Assembly: GCA_039698035.1 (NCBI GenBank)
Contig: JBDKSW010000014.1
Span: 248,001 to 312,000, forward strand
Reading direction: 5' to 3'
Source of the DNA: JAJFUI01 sp039698035
GTDB taxonomy: Bacteria > Planctomycetota > Planctomycetia > Pirellulales > Thermoguttaceae
DNA: 64,000 nucleotides
Made by a program: the position numbers and the translations under genes. The first letter of the stretch is position 1. Every line of letters begins with the position of its first letter. Shown one piece after another: positions 35,495 through 43,641 of this stretch. The notes beneath the pieces were generated by a model that saw only the letters and a program-made list of their open reading frames with translations, did not search any database and was not told the DNA's origin.

Positions 35495-36783
35495 GGCTCG
35501 CAAAGTCGCGATTCGACGGCCCGAGCGTGCGACTCGAGGCCCTCGCTCCTGGCAAGCAAGGTCGTCGCCTTGGCGAGCCGAGCGAGCCCGTCGCGCGAAA
35601 GCTGCTGGACGGTGAACGTCTTTTGGAAAGTCCGGACGCTGACGCCGCCTTGCACCCGGGCGACGCCCGAGGTCGGCAGCACGTGGTTCGTCCCGGAACA
35701 ATAGTCGCCGACCGCCTCGGGCGAGAACGGCCCAAGGAAAACGCTGCCGGCGTTGCGAATCCGAGCGACAAGCGACTCGGGCCGCCGCGTCTGAATGCTG
35801 AGATGCTCGGGCGCATAGGCGTTCGCCAGTTCGACCGCCGCGTCGAGCGACTCGACGACGACCGCAACGCTTCCGGCCAGCGACGCCTCGGCAATCTCGC
35901 GCCGCGGCAGCTGACTCACTTGATGCGCAAGCTCTTGCCACACCGATTCGACCAGCGCGGCGTTCGTGCTCAGCAGCACCACCTGGCTCTGCCGATCGTG
36001 TTCGGCCTGCGAAAGCATGTCGGCCGCGACCAGGGCCGGCCGCGCCGCGTCGTCGGCCATGACGAGCAACTCGGACGGGCCGGCCAACATGTCGATGGCC
36101 GCGCCGTTGGGGTCAATGCTCACTTCCGCCTTGGCCGCGGCGACATAGACATTGCCAGGCCCGGCGATCTTGGCCACCTTCGGCACCGTCTGCGTCCCGT
36201 AGGCGAGCGCGGCAATGGCCTGGGCCCCGCCGACCGCGTAGACCTCCTCGATGCCGACCAGCGCACAGGCGGCGAGAATTGCGTCAGACACTCGACCGTC
36301 TTTGCCGGGCGGCGTGCAAAGCGCAATCCGCGGCACGCCGGCAAGCAGGGCCGGAATACCCAACATCAGAACGCTCGAAACCAACGGGGCCGTCCCGCCA
36401 GGCACGTAGAGACCGACGCTCTCGATGGCCCGCGTCTCGCGCCAACAGGAAACGCCAGGCCGCGTCTCGACCGGCTCGGCGATCATTTCCTCTGGCTGAT
36501 GAAACCGCGTGATGGTTTCCTTGGCCGCATCGAGCGCACACCGCAGATCGCTCGGCAAGGCGTCCATCGCGCGCTGCAACTCGTCGCGAGACACTCGGAT
36601 CGACGCGGGCTCGACGCCGTCGAACTGCTTGCTCAGCTTCAGCAGGGCGGCGTCGCCGTCGCGACGCACGCTTTCAAGAATGGGCAACACTTGCCGCCGG
36701 TACAGTGCGAAGTCCCGAGTCGGCCGCTCCAGGGCCGCCAGCACCTCGGTCTTGTCGGCAGGCGGAAAAGAAAGGATACGCAT
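35491..36783 (-). CDS. hisD: Histidinol dehydrogenase HisD
   Basis: 430 residues, a normal length. Diagnostic segments include VGLYVPGGTAPLVSSVLML, AVGGAQAIAALAYGT, GPGNVYVAAAK, AGPSELLVMAD, LSQAEHDRQSQVVLL and PEHLSIQTRRP. The zinc enzyme carries out the last two oxidations from histidinol to histidine. It overlaps hisC by 4 bp and lies 36 bp after hisG. Confidence 0.96.
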   Translation of the reverse strand: MRILSFPPADKTEVLAALERPTRDFALYRRQVLPILESVRRDGDAALLKLSKQFDGVEPASIRVSRDELQRAMDALPSDLRCALDAAKETITRFHQPEEMIAEPVETRPGVSCWRETRAIESVGLYVPGGTAPLVSSVLMLGIPALLAGVPRIALCTPPGKDGRVSDAILAACALVGIEEVYAVGGAQAIAALAYGTQTVPKVAKIAGPGNVYVAAAKAEVSIDPNGAAIDMLAGPSELLVMADDAARPALVAADMLSQAEHDRQSQVVLLSTNAALVESVWQELAHQVSQLPRREIAEASLAGSVAVVVESLDAAVELANAYAPEHLSIQTRRPESLVARIRNAGSVFLGPFSPEAVGDYCSGTNHVLPTSGVARVQGGVSVRTFQKTFTVQQLSRDGLARLAKATTLLARSEGLESHARAVESRLCEP

Positions 36784-36819
36784 GATCGACTCCTGCCGCG
36801 ATTCGCGCGTCTCGCCGTT

Positions 36820-37686
36820 TTATCGCAAAAACTTTTCCACGGGAGTCACCAGGATGTCGGAACCGCCGCACTCGCGAATCTTCTCGACCACGTCCCAAAA
36901 CGTCTCTTCGAGCACCATCGAGTGGATGGCCACGAAGCCCGGCTCGGCCAGCGGCACAATCGTGGGGCTCTTGCAACCTGGAAGCACGGCCTTGATTGGC
37001 TCGATCGACGCCGCCGGCGCGTTAAACATGATGTACTTGTATTTGCGGGCCTCCTGGACGCCTCGCGCCCGCAACAGCAATCGGTCGGTGAGTTTCTGGC
37101 CCTCGGGCGAAAGGTTCGGCCGACCAATCAGGATCGACTGGCATCGGGCAACCGTGTCCAAAACCTTCAATCCGTGTGTGCGAAGCGTGCTGCCCGAGGC
37201 AACCAGATCGCAAATGGCATCGGCCACCTCCAGCGTCGGCGCAATCTCGACGCAGCCTTTCAGCACGATCACGTCGGCAACCAGCCCTCGCTCACGCAGG
37301 TAGCGGCCCAGCGTTTCGGGATAGCTCGTGGCGATTCGCTTGCCTTGCAATTGCTCGACCGACTGGCATTCGCTTCGCTCGGGCGCGGCCAAGCAGAGCG
37401 AGCAGAAGCCGAACTCCAGCGGCAGCAGTCGCTCGATCCTCGCGCTGCGCTCGTCAAGCACGTTGCTGCCGACGATGCCGAGATCCGCGACGCCGTCCTG
37501 AACGTACTCGGGAATGTCGTCGTCGCGAAGGAACAAAATGTCGATCGACATATTCCGGCAAGGGCTCAATAGCCGCTCTGGATGGGTCTCGAACTGGAGG
37601 CCCATCTGCCGAAGCAGCGAAACGGAAGCCTCGGACAGACGGCCCGACTTCTGGATGGCGATGCGAATGGTTCCGTTGGATTGCAT
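36820..37686 (-). CDS. hisG: ATP phosphoribosyltransferase HisG, long form
   Basis: 288 residues, matching the long HisG that needs no HisZ. It shows IRIAIQKSGRLSEAS, DIPEYVQDGVADLGIVGSNV, RIATSYPETLGRYL, DLVASGSTLRTHGLKVLD and a C-terminal regulatory domain (KSPTIVPLAEPGFVAIHSMV). It makes the first committed intermediate, phosphoribosyl-ATP, and the long form is normally inhibited by histidine through this C-terminal domain. It follows yerC after 7 bp. Confidence 0.96.
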   Translation of the reverse strand: MQSNGTIRIAIQKSGRLSEASVSLLRQMGLQFETHPERLLSPCRNMSIDILFLRDDDIPEYVQDGVADLGIVGSNVLDERSARIERLLPLEFGFCSLCLAAPERSECQSVEQLQGKRIATSYPETLGRYLRERGLVADVIVLKGCVEIAPTLEVADAICDLVASGSTLRTHGLKVLDTVARCQSILIGRPNLSPEGQKLTDRLLLRARGVQEARKYKYIMFNAPAASIEPIKAVLPGCKSPTIVPLAEPGFVAIHSMVLEETFWDVVEKIRECGGSDILVTPVEKFLR

Positions 37687-37693
37687 GATTGTG

Positions 37694-38014
37694 TCAAACT
37701 TCCTCGGGCGTGTCGTAGGCCTTCAGGATGCGGCGGTATCCGCCCTCGCCCTCGCGCACGAATCGGGCAACACGGGTCACCGTCGTGGTGCTAGCGCCGG
37801 TAAGCTCGGCCACCTCGCGATACGGCTTGCCCTGGGCCAGAAGCCGGGCGACTTCGAGCCGCTCGCTCCAGGCCCAAAGCTCACTGAGAGTGCCGATGTC
37901 CCGCAACAGGTCGGCCACGGCGGCCGGTGTTTTGCAGGAGCAGAGCGCCTTGCACAAGGCCCTGAAGGCCGGGTTCTCTCGCCAGTTGCGTTCGGTGTAG
38001 GCTTTGGAGGGCAT
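37694..38014 (-). CDS. YerC/YecD family TrpR-like regulator, first gene of the his operon
   Basis: A 106-residue TrpR-superfamily helix-turn-helix protein. The recognition helix region is LAQGKPYREVAELTGASTTTVTRVARFV, with the YerC-type start WRENPAFRALCKALCSCKTPAAVADLLRD. TrpR-like proteins use this fold to bind DNA as dimers. The ATG at 38014 is preferred to an in-frame TTG at 38020. As promoter-proximal gene of a complete his operon, preceded by two inverted repeats, it is the likely operon repressor. That role is inferred from position and family, not shown. Confidence 0.88.
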   Translation of the reverse strand: MPSKAYTERNWRENPAFRALCKALCSCKTPAAVADLLRDIGTLSELWAWSERLEVARLLAQGKPYREVAELTGASTTTVTRVARFVREGEGGYRRILKAYDTPEEV

Positions 38015-38015
38015 G

Positions 38016-38028
38016 ACCAAGGCTTGGT
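38016..38028. promoter_or_regulatory. Palindrome next to the yerC start
   Basis: A perfect inverted repeat ACCAAG-G-CTTGGT ends one base before the yerC ATG, where a ribosome-binding site would sit; no Shine-Dalgarno is visible. It could be a second operator or an RNA hairpin masking the start. Confidence 0.45.
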
Positions 38029-38031
38029 TGT

Positions 38032-38045
38032 GTTAATGTATTAAC
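38032..38045. promoter_or_regulatory. Candidate operator of the his operon
   Basis: The inverted repeat GTTAAT-GT-ATTAAC lies over the predicted transcription start, immediately downstream of the -10 box. The AT-rich symmetry stands out in GC-rich DNA. It is the best candidate binding site for YerC. Confidence 0.55.
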
Positions 38046-38047
38046 GC

Positions 38048-38075
38048 ATTATAACGCCAGGAACAAACGCGCCAA
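38048..38075 (-). promoter_or_regulatory. Predicted promoter of the his operon
   Basis: On the minus strand, TTGGCG (38075-38070) and a perfect TATAAT (38053-38048) are 16 bp apart. The start would fall near 38041, inside the inverted repeat and about 27 nt before the yerC ATG. Confidence 0.65.
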
Positions 38076-38311
38076 GGGGTCTGCTGGCTGAAATCGGAGA
38101 CTTTCCAAAAGAAGCGGCCGTATTCCCGCGAGCCGGACGGCCGAACGTCGCTTCAAGGCCGATTGACCCGCCGCCCCGCGCTGAGCATAATGTCCGCAAC
38201 GTGCGATAGGTGCCCCATTGGACGGTTGGGCCAGTCCTCCGTTCGGTGGCCACGATTGACTCGCTGAGCAAGCTGAGCAAAACGTCCAACACCACTCCCA
38301 GGAGGGCAGCC

Positions 38312-39010
38312 ATGGGATTAGAGCTTGTCGAACTGGTGCTCGATGTCGAGGATACCTTCGGGTTCTCGATCGCCGATGAGGACACCGCCAGCCTGACGAC
38401 CGTCGGCAAGCTCTACGACTATGTGCTCGCCCATCGGTTCCGCGAAAAACAAGACGCCTGCCTGACGAGCATCGCGTTCTACAAAGTCCGCCGAGCGTTG
38501 ATGTCGGTGTTGGACCTGCCGCGAGACGCCGTGCGGGTCTCGACCGATCTGGCCGCAATTTTTCCGCGACGCCGGCGACGAACGTGGCGGGCGATCGAAC
38601 GTGCGACGGGCTGTCGGCTCCCATTTCTCCGAAGGCCGCCCTGGGTCGTGCGCCTCGCCACCGTCGCGGCATTGGGGCTTGGCTTCGCCGTTCCGTATTC
38701 TCTCGGGCTCAAACCGCTCGGCGGCGGCGTCCTCGTGGGGCTCCTCTCGGCTTTCGCCTCCGCATTCCCGCTGGCTTGGGTCACCGAGCTTCTGGCGGTT
38801 CGCTTGCCGCCGGACGTCGCCACCGTCGGACAACTGGCCAAGGCCATCGTCGCCCGCAACTACCAGCCGCTGGTCGCGGAGTCCAGGCAATCGGCGAATG
38901 ATGCGGAAGTGTGGGACACCCTGCGCCGGATCGTGGCCGAGCAATTCGGCATTCGCCCGGACCAAGTGACCAGGGAGACGAGCTTCGTCAAGGACCTTGT
39001 CGCCGGCTAA
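38312..39010 (+). CDS. Acyl-carrier-like membrane protein of unknown function with split carrier halves
   Basis: 232 residues; the start at 38312 follows AGGAGGG. The N-terminus, MGLELVELVLDVEDTFGF to TVGKLYDYVLAH, looks like helices II-IV of an acyl carrier protein. The C-terminus, WDTLRRIVAEQFGIRPDQ to TSFVKDLVAG, looks like helix I and the loop that in a carrier protein runs straight into DSL. Between them are a basic region (PRRRRRTWRAIERATG) and a hydrophobic hairpin (about residues 110-155). The phosphopantetheine serine is absent: the N-terminus has G where DSLD has S. The two ends placed together would read as one carrier fold, as in a circular permutation. The function is unknown; a scaffold or acyl-binding role at the membrane is speculation. 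Divergent from the his operon. Confidence 0.7.
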   Translation: MGLELVELVLDVEDTFGFSIADEDTASLTTVGKLYDYVLAHRFREKQDACLTSIAFYKVRRALMSVLDLPRDAVRVSTDLAAIFPRRRRRTWRAIERATGCRLPFLRRPPWVVRLATVAALGLGFAVPYSLGLKPLGGGVLVGLLSAFASAFPLAWVTELLAVRLPPDVATVGQLAKAIVARNYQPLVAESRQSANDAEVWDTLRRIVAEQFGIRPDQVTRETSFVKDLVAG

Positions 39011-39175
39011 CGAGTCCTCTGGCGGCCAAATCGGTTTTGTCCCCACGTGCTCGCGTGGGACTGCGCCGAATCGCAACGGGTCCAAACATTTTGCCGTCGT
39101 TCCCTCTGTCGCCGGCCCCCCGTCTGATGTAGACTACTGGTTTTCGCGGCCCAGACCCGGAGGGTTCGATTGCCC

Positions 39176-40792
39176 ATGGACATGGATCAACTGGTGGCGT
39201 TGTGCAAACGGCGGGGATTCCTGTTCCAATCCAGCGAGATTTACGGTGGATTGCAGGGTTTTTGGGACTACGGCCCGCTGGGCGTCGAGCTGAAGCGAAA
39301 CGTCCGCGAGGCCTGGTGGCGCGACATGGTCACCTCGCACAACGAGCTGGAGGTGTCGCCCGGCGCCCCTTCGACCTACGAGATGACCGGGCTCGATTGT
39401 TCCATCATCATGCACACACAGGTCTGGAAGTGCTCGGGCCACTACGACCTGTTCCACGACTTCATGACCGATTGCCGCGAGTCGAAGAAACGCTACCGCT
39501 ATGACCAGGTGTGCGGCCGCTGGGTCACGGCGAAGGGCCAGCGGATTTTCGTCGCCAGCGACGCCGGAGGCAACGAGGGCCTGGAGCTGACCCAGCACAA
39601 GGCGATGAAGTTCTTCAACCTTCGTGGCAAGGACGCCGACGAACTGGCGTGGGAAGGGCCGATCGTGTCGCTCGTGTCGGTCGGTCCGGCCGCCTTTCCG
39701 CAGGTGCTTGGCCCCGACGCCAAGACGCTCGGCACGCTGACCGAGCCGCGCGAGTTCAACCTGATGTTCAAGACGATCGCCGGGGCGCTCGGCGGCGAGG
39801 AGGACGCCGTCTTTCTGCGTCCGGAAACGGCCCAGGGCATCTTCGTCAATTTCAAGAATGTCTGCGACAGCACGCGCGTCCGCATTCCGTTCGGCATCGC
39901 TCAGATGGGCAAGAGCTTCCGCAACGAAATCACACCGCGAAACTTCACATTCCGCTCGCGCGAGTTCGAGCAGATGGAAATCGAGTTTTTCTGCCACCCA
40001 AGCACGTCGCCCGAGTGGTATCGCTACTGGCGCGACCGCCGCTATCGCTGGTACACCGCGCTCGGATTGGCCAGCGACCGCTTGCGGCTGCGCGATCACG
40101 ACAAGGACGAGTTGAGCCACTATTCGTGCGGGACGGCCGACATCGAATATGCGTTCCCGTTTCTGTCGGCCGGCGACTTCGGCGAGCTGGAGGGCGTGGC
40201 CCATCGCGGCGACTTTGACCTTCGCAGCCACATGGAAGGGAAGCTGGCCCATCAGGGCGACCAGCTTGTCGTCGAGTTGGACGCCAACGGCAAGCCCAAA
40301 TATCGCGGCAGCGGCAAGGACCTGAGCTACTTCGACGAGCTGACCAAGGAGCGGTTCATTCCGCACGTGATCGAGCCGTCGGCCGGCGCCGACCGCGCAA
40401 CGCTGGCCTTCCTCTGCGAGGCCTACAACGAGGACGAGGCCCCCGACGAGAACGGCAAGCCGACCAAGCGGGTCTTTCTCAAGTTCCATCCGCGGTTGGC
40501 CCCGATCAAGGCGGCCGTTTTCCCCTTGGTCAAGAAAGACGGCATGCCCGAGGTCGCCCGCGAAGTCTACAAAACGCTCAAGCCGCACATGACCGTCTTT
40601 TATGACGAGAAGGGGGCCGTGGGCCGCCGCTATCGTCGGCAGGACGAAGTGGGCACGCCGTTCTGCATCACGGTTGATAGCCAAACCCTGCAGGACGGCA
40701 CCGTCACGATCCGCGACCGCGACACGCTTCAGCAGTGGCGCGTCCCCAAGGACACGTGTCTGGCCGAAGTGAAAGCGCGGCTCCAGGCGTGA
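39176..40792 (+). CDS. glyS: Glycyl-tRNA synthetase, single-chain type
   Basis: 538 residues, class II synthetase of the homodimeric (archaeal/eukaryotic-like) type rather than the two-subunit bacterial form. Landmarks are KRRGFLFQSSEIYGGLQGFWDYGPLG, motif 2 around FRNEITPRNFTFRSREFEQMEIEFFC, HYSCGTADIEYAFP, motif 3 and the anticodon-binding domain ending IRDRDTLQQWRV. It charges tRNA-Gly. GGAGGG at 39159-39164 lies 11 nt before the ATG used; an in-frame TTG at 39170 is 5 nt from it and remains possible. Confidence 0.95.
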   Translation: MDMDQLVALCKRRGFLFQSSEIYGGLQGFWDYGPLGVELKRNVREAWWRDMVTSHNELEVSPGAPSTYEMTGLDCSIIMHTQVWKCSGHYDLFHDFMTDCRESKKRYRYDQVCGRWVTAKGQRIFVASDAGGNEGLELTQHKAMKFFNLRGKDADELAWEGPIVSLVSVGPAAFPQVLGPDAKTLGTLTEPREFNLMFKTIAGALGGEEDAVFLRPETAQGIFVNFKNVCDSTRVRIPFGIAQMGKSFRNEITPRNFTFRSREFEQMEIEFFCHPSTSPEWYRYWRDRRYRWYTALGLASDRLRLRDHDKDELSHYSCGTADIEYAFPFLSAGDFGELEGVAHRGDFDLRSHMEGKLAHQGDQLVVELDANGKPKYRGSGKDLSYFDELTKERFIPHVIEPSAGADRATLAFLCEAYNEDEAPDENGKPTKRVFLKFHPRLAPIKAAVFPLVKKDGMPEVAREVYKTLKPHMTVFYDEKGAVGRRYRRQDEVGTPFCITVDSQTLQDGTVTIRDRDTLQQWRVPKDTCLAEVKARLQA

Positions 40793-40865
40793 TGGGTCCG
40801 GCAACCTTGGGTTCCGCGACGCCCTTCGGGCCCGCGCGCCGCCATCGTCAAGACGCGTCGATCGC

Positions 40866-41648
40866 CTAACGTCCCGGCGGCGTCCGCGGCAGATAGCGTT
40901 TGGGCGATTCGCGCACCGCCGCGACACAACGCCGATCGCAGACAAAGAGCGGGTACTCGGCGATCAGCAGCTTCAGCAGGGGCCGTTTGACGCCCAGCGG
41001 TTCGCCGCAGACAGGGCACGTCCGCTGCCGCGTGACAGCGTCCGTGTCGGCCGTCGTGGCCAGCACCTGAGCCACATAGGGGCGAACGCTTGCCGACGTG
41101 AAAACCGGGGTAAACGAAGCCGTCGGGTGTTCACGATCCAGCGGATTCGAGAACAGGAACGTGATTGGCGTGTCCTTCTCCTTCAACTGAGCAATGTCGA
41201 ACACGGCGACCAAGTAGTCCTGCTCGCCAGGTCCGCGAGGCACATCAAGGTACTGAAACGGAATCCGACGCGATTTCTTTTCTTCGGGAAACCGGAGCGA
41301 CATCTCCGCCTGGATCTCGCGAGCGCTTTGCGGCTTGAGCAATTTGTCGTACACGTAGATGCGCGTCTGAAGCGGCATATAGACCACTTCATAGCGCCAG
41401 TCGCCGATTCCAAAATATTGACCGCCATGCAATGTTAGCGCGGGCGGCGCCGCGGGGGCCGAGCCGCGGTAGTGGTCGGCGAACGTGTCGCGACGCTCCG
41501 AACCGCCGGGCCCGCCCGGCGCGCCGCGGCCGCCGCCCATCGGACCTTGGGCCCACGTCGCCGCCGCGGCAAACACCAAACCGTACGCGGCGACGACACC
41601 GATCAGGTCGGCGACCGCCCCAACGCTGAACGAACGTGACGCGCGCAT
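40866..41648 (-). CDS. Secreted protein with a C-terminal four-cysteine metal-site-like motif
   Basis: 260 residues with an N-terminal hydrophobic signal (about 8-33, ending AAAATWAQG) followed by a Gly/Pro-rich linker. The middle (FGIGDWRYEVVYMPLQTRIYVYD) looks like a small beta domain. The C-terminus has TCPVCGEPLG, then LFVCDRRCVAAVRESPKRYL; this spacing resembles YHS/TRASH-type metal-binding domains found in planctomycete periplasmic copper or heavy-metal proteins. A metal-binding or efflux-accessory role is inference from that motif alone. The neighbours on either side are unrelated. Confidence 0.6.
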   Translation of the reverse strand: MRASRSFSVGAVADLIGVVAAYGLVFAAAATWAQGPMGGGRGAPGGPGGSERRDTFADHYRGSAPAAPPALTLHGGQYFGIGDWRYEVVYMPLQTRIYVYDKLLKPQSAREIQAEMSLRFPEEKKSRRIPFQYLDVPRGPGEQDYLVAVFDIAQLKEKDTPITFLFSNPLDREHPTASFTPVFTSASVRPYVAQVLATTADTDAVTRQRTCPVCGEPLGVKRPLLKLLIAEYPLFVCDRRCVAAVRESPKRYLPRTPPGR

Positions 41649-41772
41649 GGCAACCCGTACCCACCGTGGAAAAGCTTCGGAATGAACGCAAAATCCCGGC
41701 GGGATTATATCTCAGCGGTCACAAATACACCAGACGAACCACCGATGGCCCCAGGTCAACCGAGGAGCCGAA

Positions 41773-43362
41773 TCACGCCTCGGCGACGAACTTCACTCCC
41801 AGCGCCGCGGCCAATTCCTTGGCCGGCTCCCAAAGATCACCGTAATAGGTGACGCGGTGCCAGCCGAATTGATCCCAGAAGGTGAACAGTTTTTCCATGT
41901 CGCCGATCACCTCGCAAGCCAGCTTGGTGCGGCACGCGCGGTCCTCGGTGAGGTTCTCGACGCTCCTGGCCCGATGACAAAGCAATTCTCGCCGCCCGAG
42001 ATTGAACTTGAGCGTCGTCGTCATGTAGCCGGTCGGCAGAAACGAACGGACCGCCGCGCCCCGGCGATCCTCGCTGTGGGTAAGGATCTCATACGGATTC
42101 GCCGGCCCGCTTGGGCCGAAGGGCTTGGTCGTCGCAACGCAGTGAGCATAGATGATCTGCCGTCGCGCCGTGTCCAACACGGGATCGGAGATGAAACCGG
42201 GACGTCCAATCAGGTGTTTCATCGCAATCATCGTGACGCTCGATTCGATGTCGCCCTCGCAGGCCCCGATCAGGCCCGCATTGAGCAATTCCACGAACCC
42301 AAGGCACGGATACCCCTGCAGATGACCGCCGTAGAAACCGCCGAGGCAGTTGATCGCAATGGCGTCCGCCTGATGGCGTTTCAGAATGGCCTGCTGAGCC
42401 AGGCAATTCCGCGCCGATTTCTCCAGCGTCCCGTCGACATCGTCGATGGCGATGGAGCGGGCCTCGGCCTTCCAACGGGCGGCCATCGCGTGCGCCTCGT
42501 CGCGGTCGGCCTTTTCGTGAGCCGCCTTGATTTCCGCAAAGTCGGTCTCCACGACTTCGATGCCCATGATTTCTCGGGCCTTGGCCCCCAGGCCTCCGCT
42601 CATCGCACCCCCCACGACGATCAACTTCGACCGCTTCATCGCCTCAAGGCATCGGCCCACGTCGGCCTTAGGCAGCGGGTCGCCCTTGCACGATTCGCCG
42701 GTCGGCGACGGCGTATGCTCGCGGCGCAGGCGGCCGCACGCGGCGACGAAATCGGCCGTCGTGCCACCGCTCTTCAGCCGCCCGAAACACTGCACCGCGC
42801 GGGCCAAGTCCTCGATGTTCGATGAGGCAACGACGGAGAAATTCTTGTGACTCCTCGCCAGACCGGCCGTGAAACAAGGCACGCCGCCACTGCCGCCGAA
42901 CAGGAAATCAGCCACGATGGTCGGCACGCCCGAGGCCACGATCGGCTGCATCGCATCCACCCAATTGTTCAACTGGTAGACGACGTAACCGTCGATGCGG
43001 TCCGCCCGATCGGCCGCCAGCAGCTTCTTGGCATCGTCGGCCCCGTGAGCCAAGACCGGCAGCAGCTCCACCTCCGGACAGAGCTTCTTTAGCGATGACT
43101 TGACGTATTCCATCTGAGCGGTGAAGTCGTAGCCGAGGTGAGGCCACGTGGCCCGATTCTGCTTGACCGCATGACAGGCAAACACCAGCCGAACTCGCGG
43201 CCGATCGGACGCCGGGCCATTCGACGTTTCCTCGGCCGATGCCATCGACAGCAACGCGGCAGGCGCCAGCGACGCAGCGCAGGCCGTGCATCCGGCCGCC
43301 AAAAAACCACGCCGATTCACACAACAAGAGCAGTTCGACCGGTTTGGAAATTGAATCGCCAT
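41773..43362 (-). CDS. Tat-exported protein related to L-fucose/L-arabinose isomerases
   Basis: 529 residues. The start at 43362 gives a twin-arginine-like leader (NRRGFLAAGCTACAASLAPA) with a run of cysteines before it (NCSCCVN). The mature part has the look of the fucose-isomerase-like superfamily: VYQLNNWVDAMQPIVASGVPTIVADF in the N-terminal half and DAIAINCLGGFYG, PCLGFVELLNAGLIGACEGDIES, HCVATTKPFG in the C-terminal half. The E.D pair in CEGDIES would match the metal-binding acidic residues. An exported isomerase-like enzyme is unusual, and the substrate is unknown. The activity may differ from isomerisation. Confidence 0.7.
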   Translation of the reverse strand: MAIQFPNRSNCSCCVNRRGFLAAGCTACAASLAPAALLSMASAEETSNGPASDRPRVRLVFACHAVKQNRATWPHLGYDFTAQMEYVKSSLKKLCPEVELLPVLAHGADDAKKLLAADRADRIDGYVVYQLNNWVDAMQPIVASGVPTIVADFLFGGSGGVPCFTAGLARSHKNFSVVASSNIEDLARAVQCFGRLKSGGTTADFVAACGRLRREHTPSPTGESCKGDPLPKADVGRCLEAMKRSKLIVVGGAMSGGLGAKAREIMGIEVVETDFAEIKAAHEKADRDEAHAMAARWKAEARSIAIDDVDGTLEKSARNCLAQQAILKRHQADAIAINCLGGFYGGHLQGYPCLGFVELLNAGLIGACEGDIESSVTMIAMKHLIGRPGFISDPVLDTARRQIIYAHCVATTKPFGPSGPANPYEILTHSEDRRGAAVRSFLPTGYMTTTLKFNLGRRELLCHRARSVENLTEDRACRTKLACEVIGDMEKLFTFWDQFGWHRVTYYGDLWEPAKELAAALGVKFVAEA

Positions 43363-43641
43363 GCGTGGCTCCTGTGCAACGAGAGTGTGGAAGGTGGGAA
43401 TGCGGCCGTTCGAAAGCGGCCGGGAAGGCAAGCGCCAGTGTAGCGTTTGATGCAATATTGTCAACAAACGTCAACGGTTAAACCACCGTAGCTGTCGGTT
43501 GCATGTCAAGTGGCCCGAAAAGTTTCCTTGAATCGGGCCTGGACCGCTGCTAACTTGGTCGCGCGGATTCGCATCCTGCACGCCGGACGCACGCTCGACG
43601 CCGATCGCCATCCCAAGAGGGCCTCTCCAAGGACTGATGCC

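Noticed and set aside
39134..40945. A 603-codon minus-strand frame
   Set aside because: Antisense to glyS, which is unmistakable on the plus strand.
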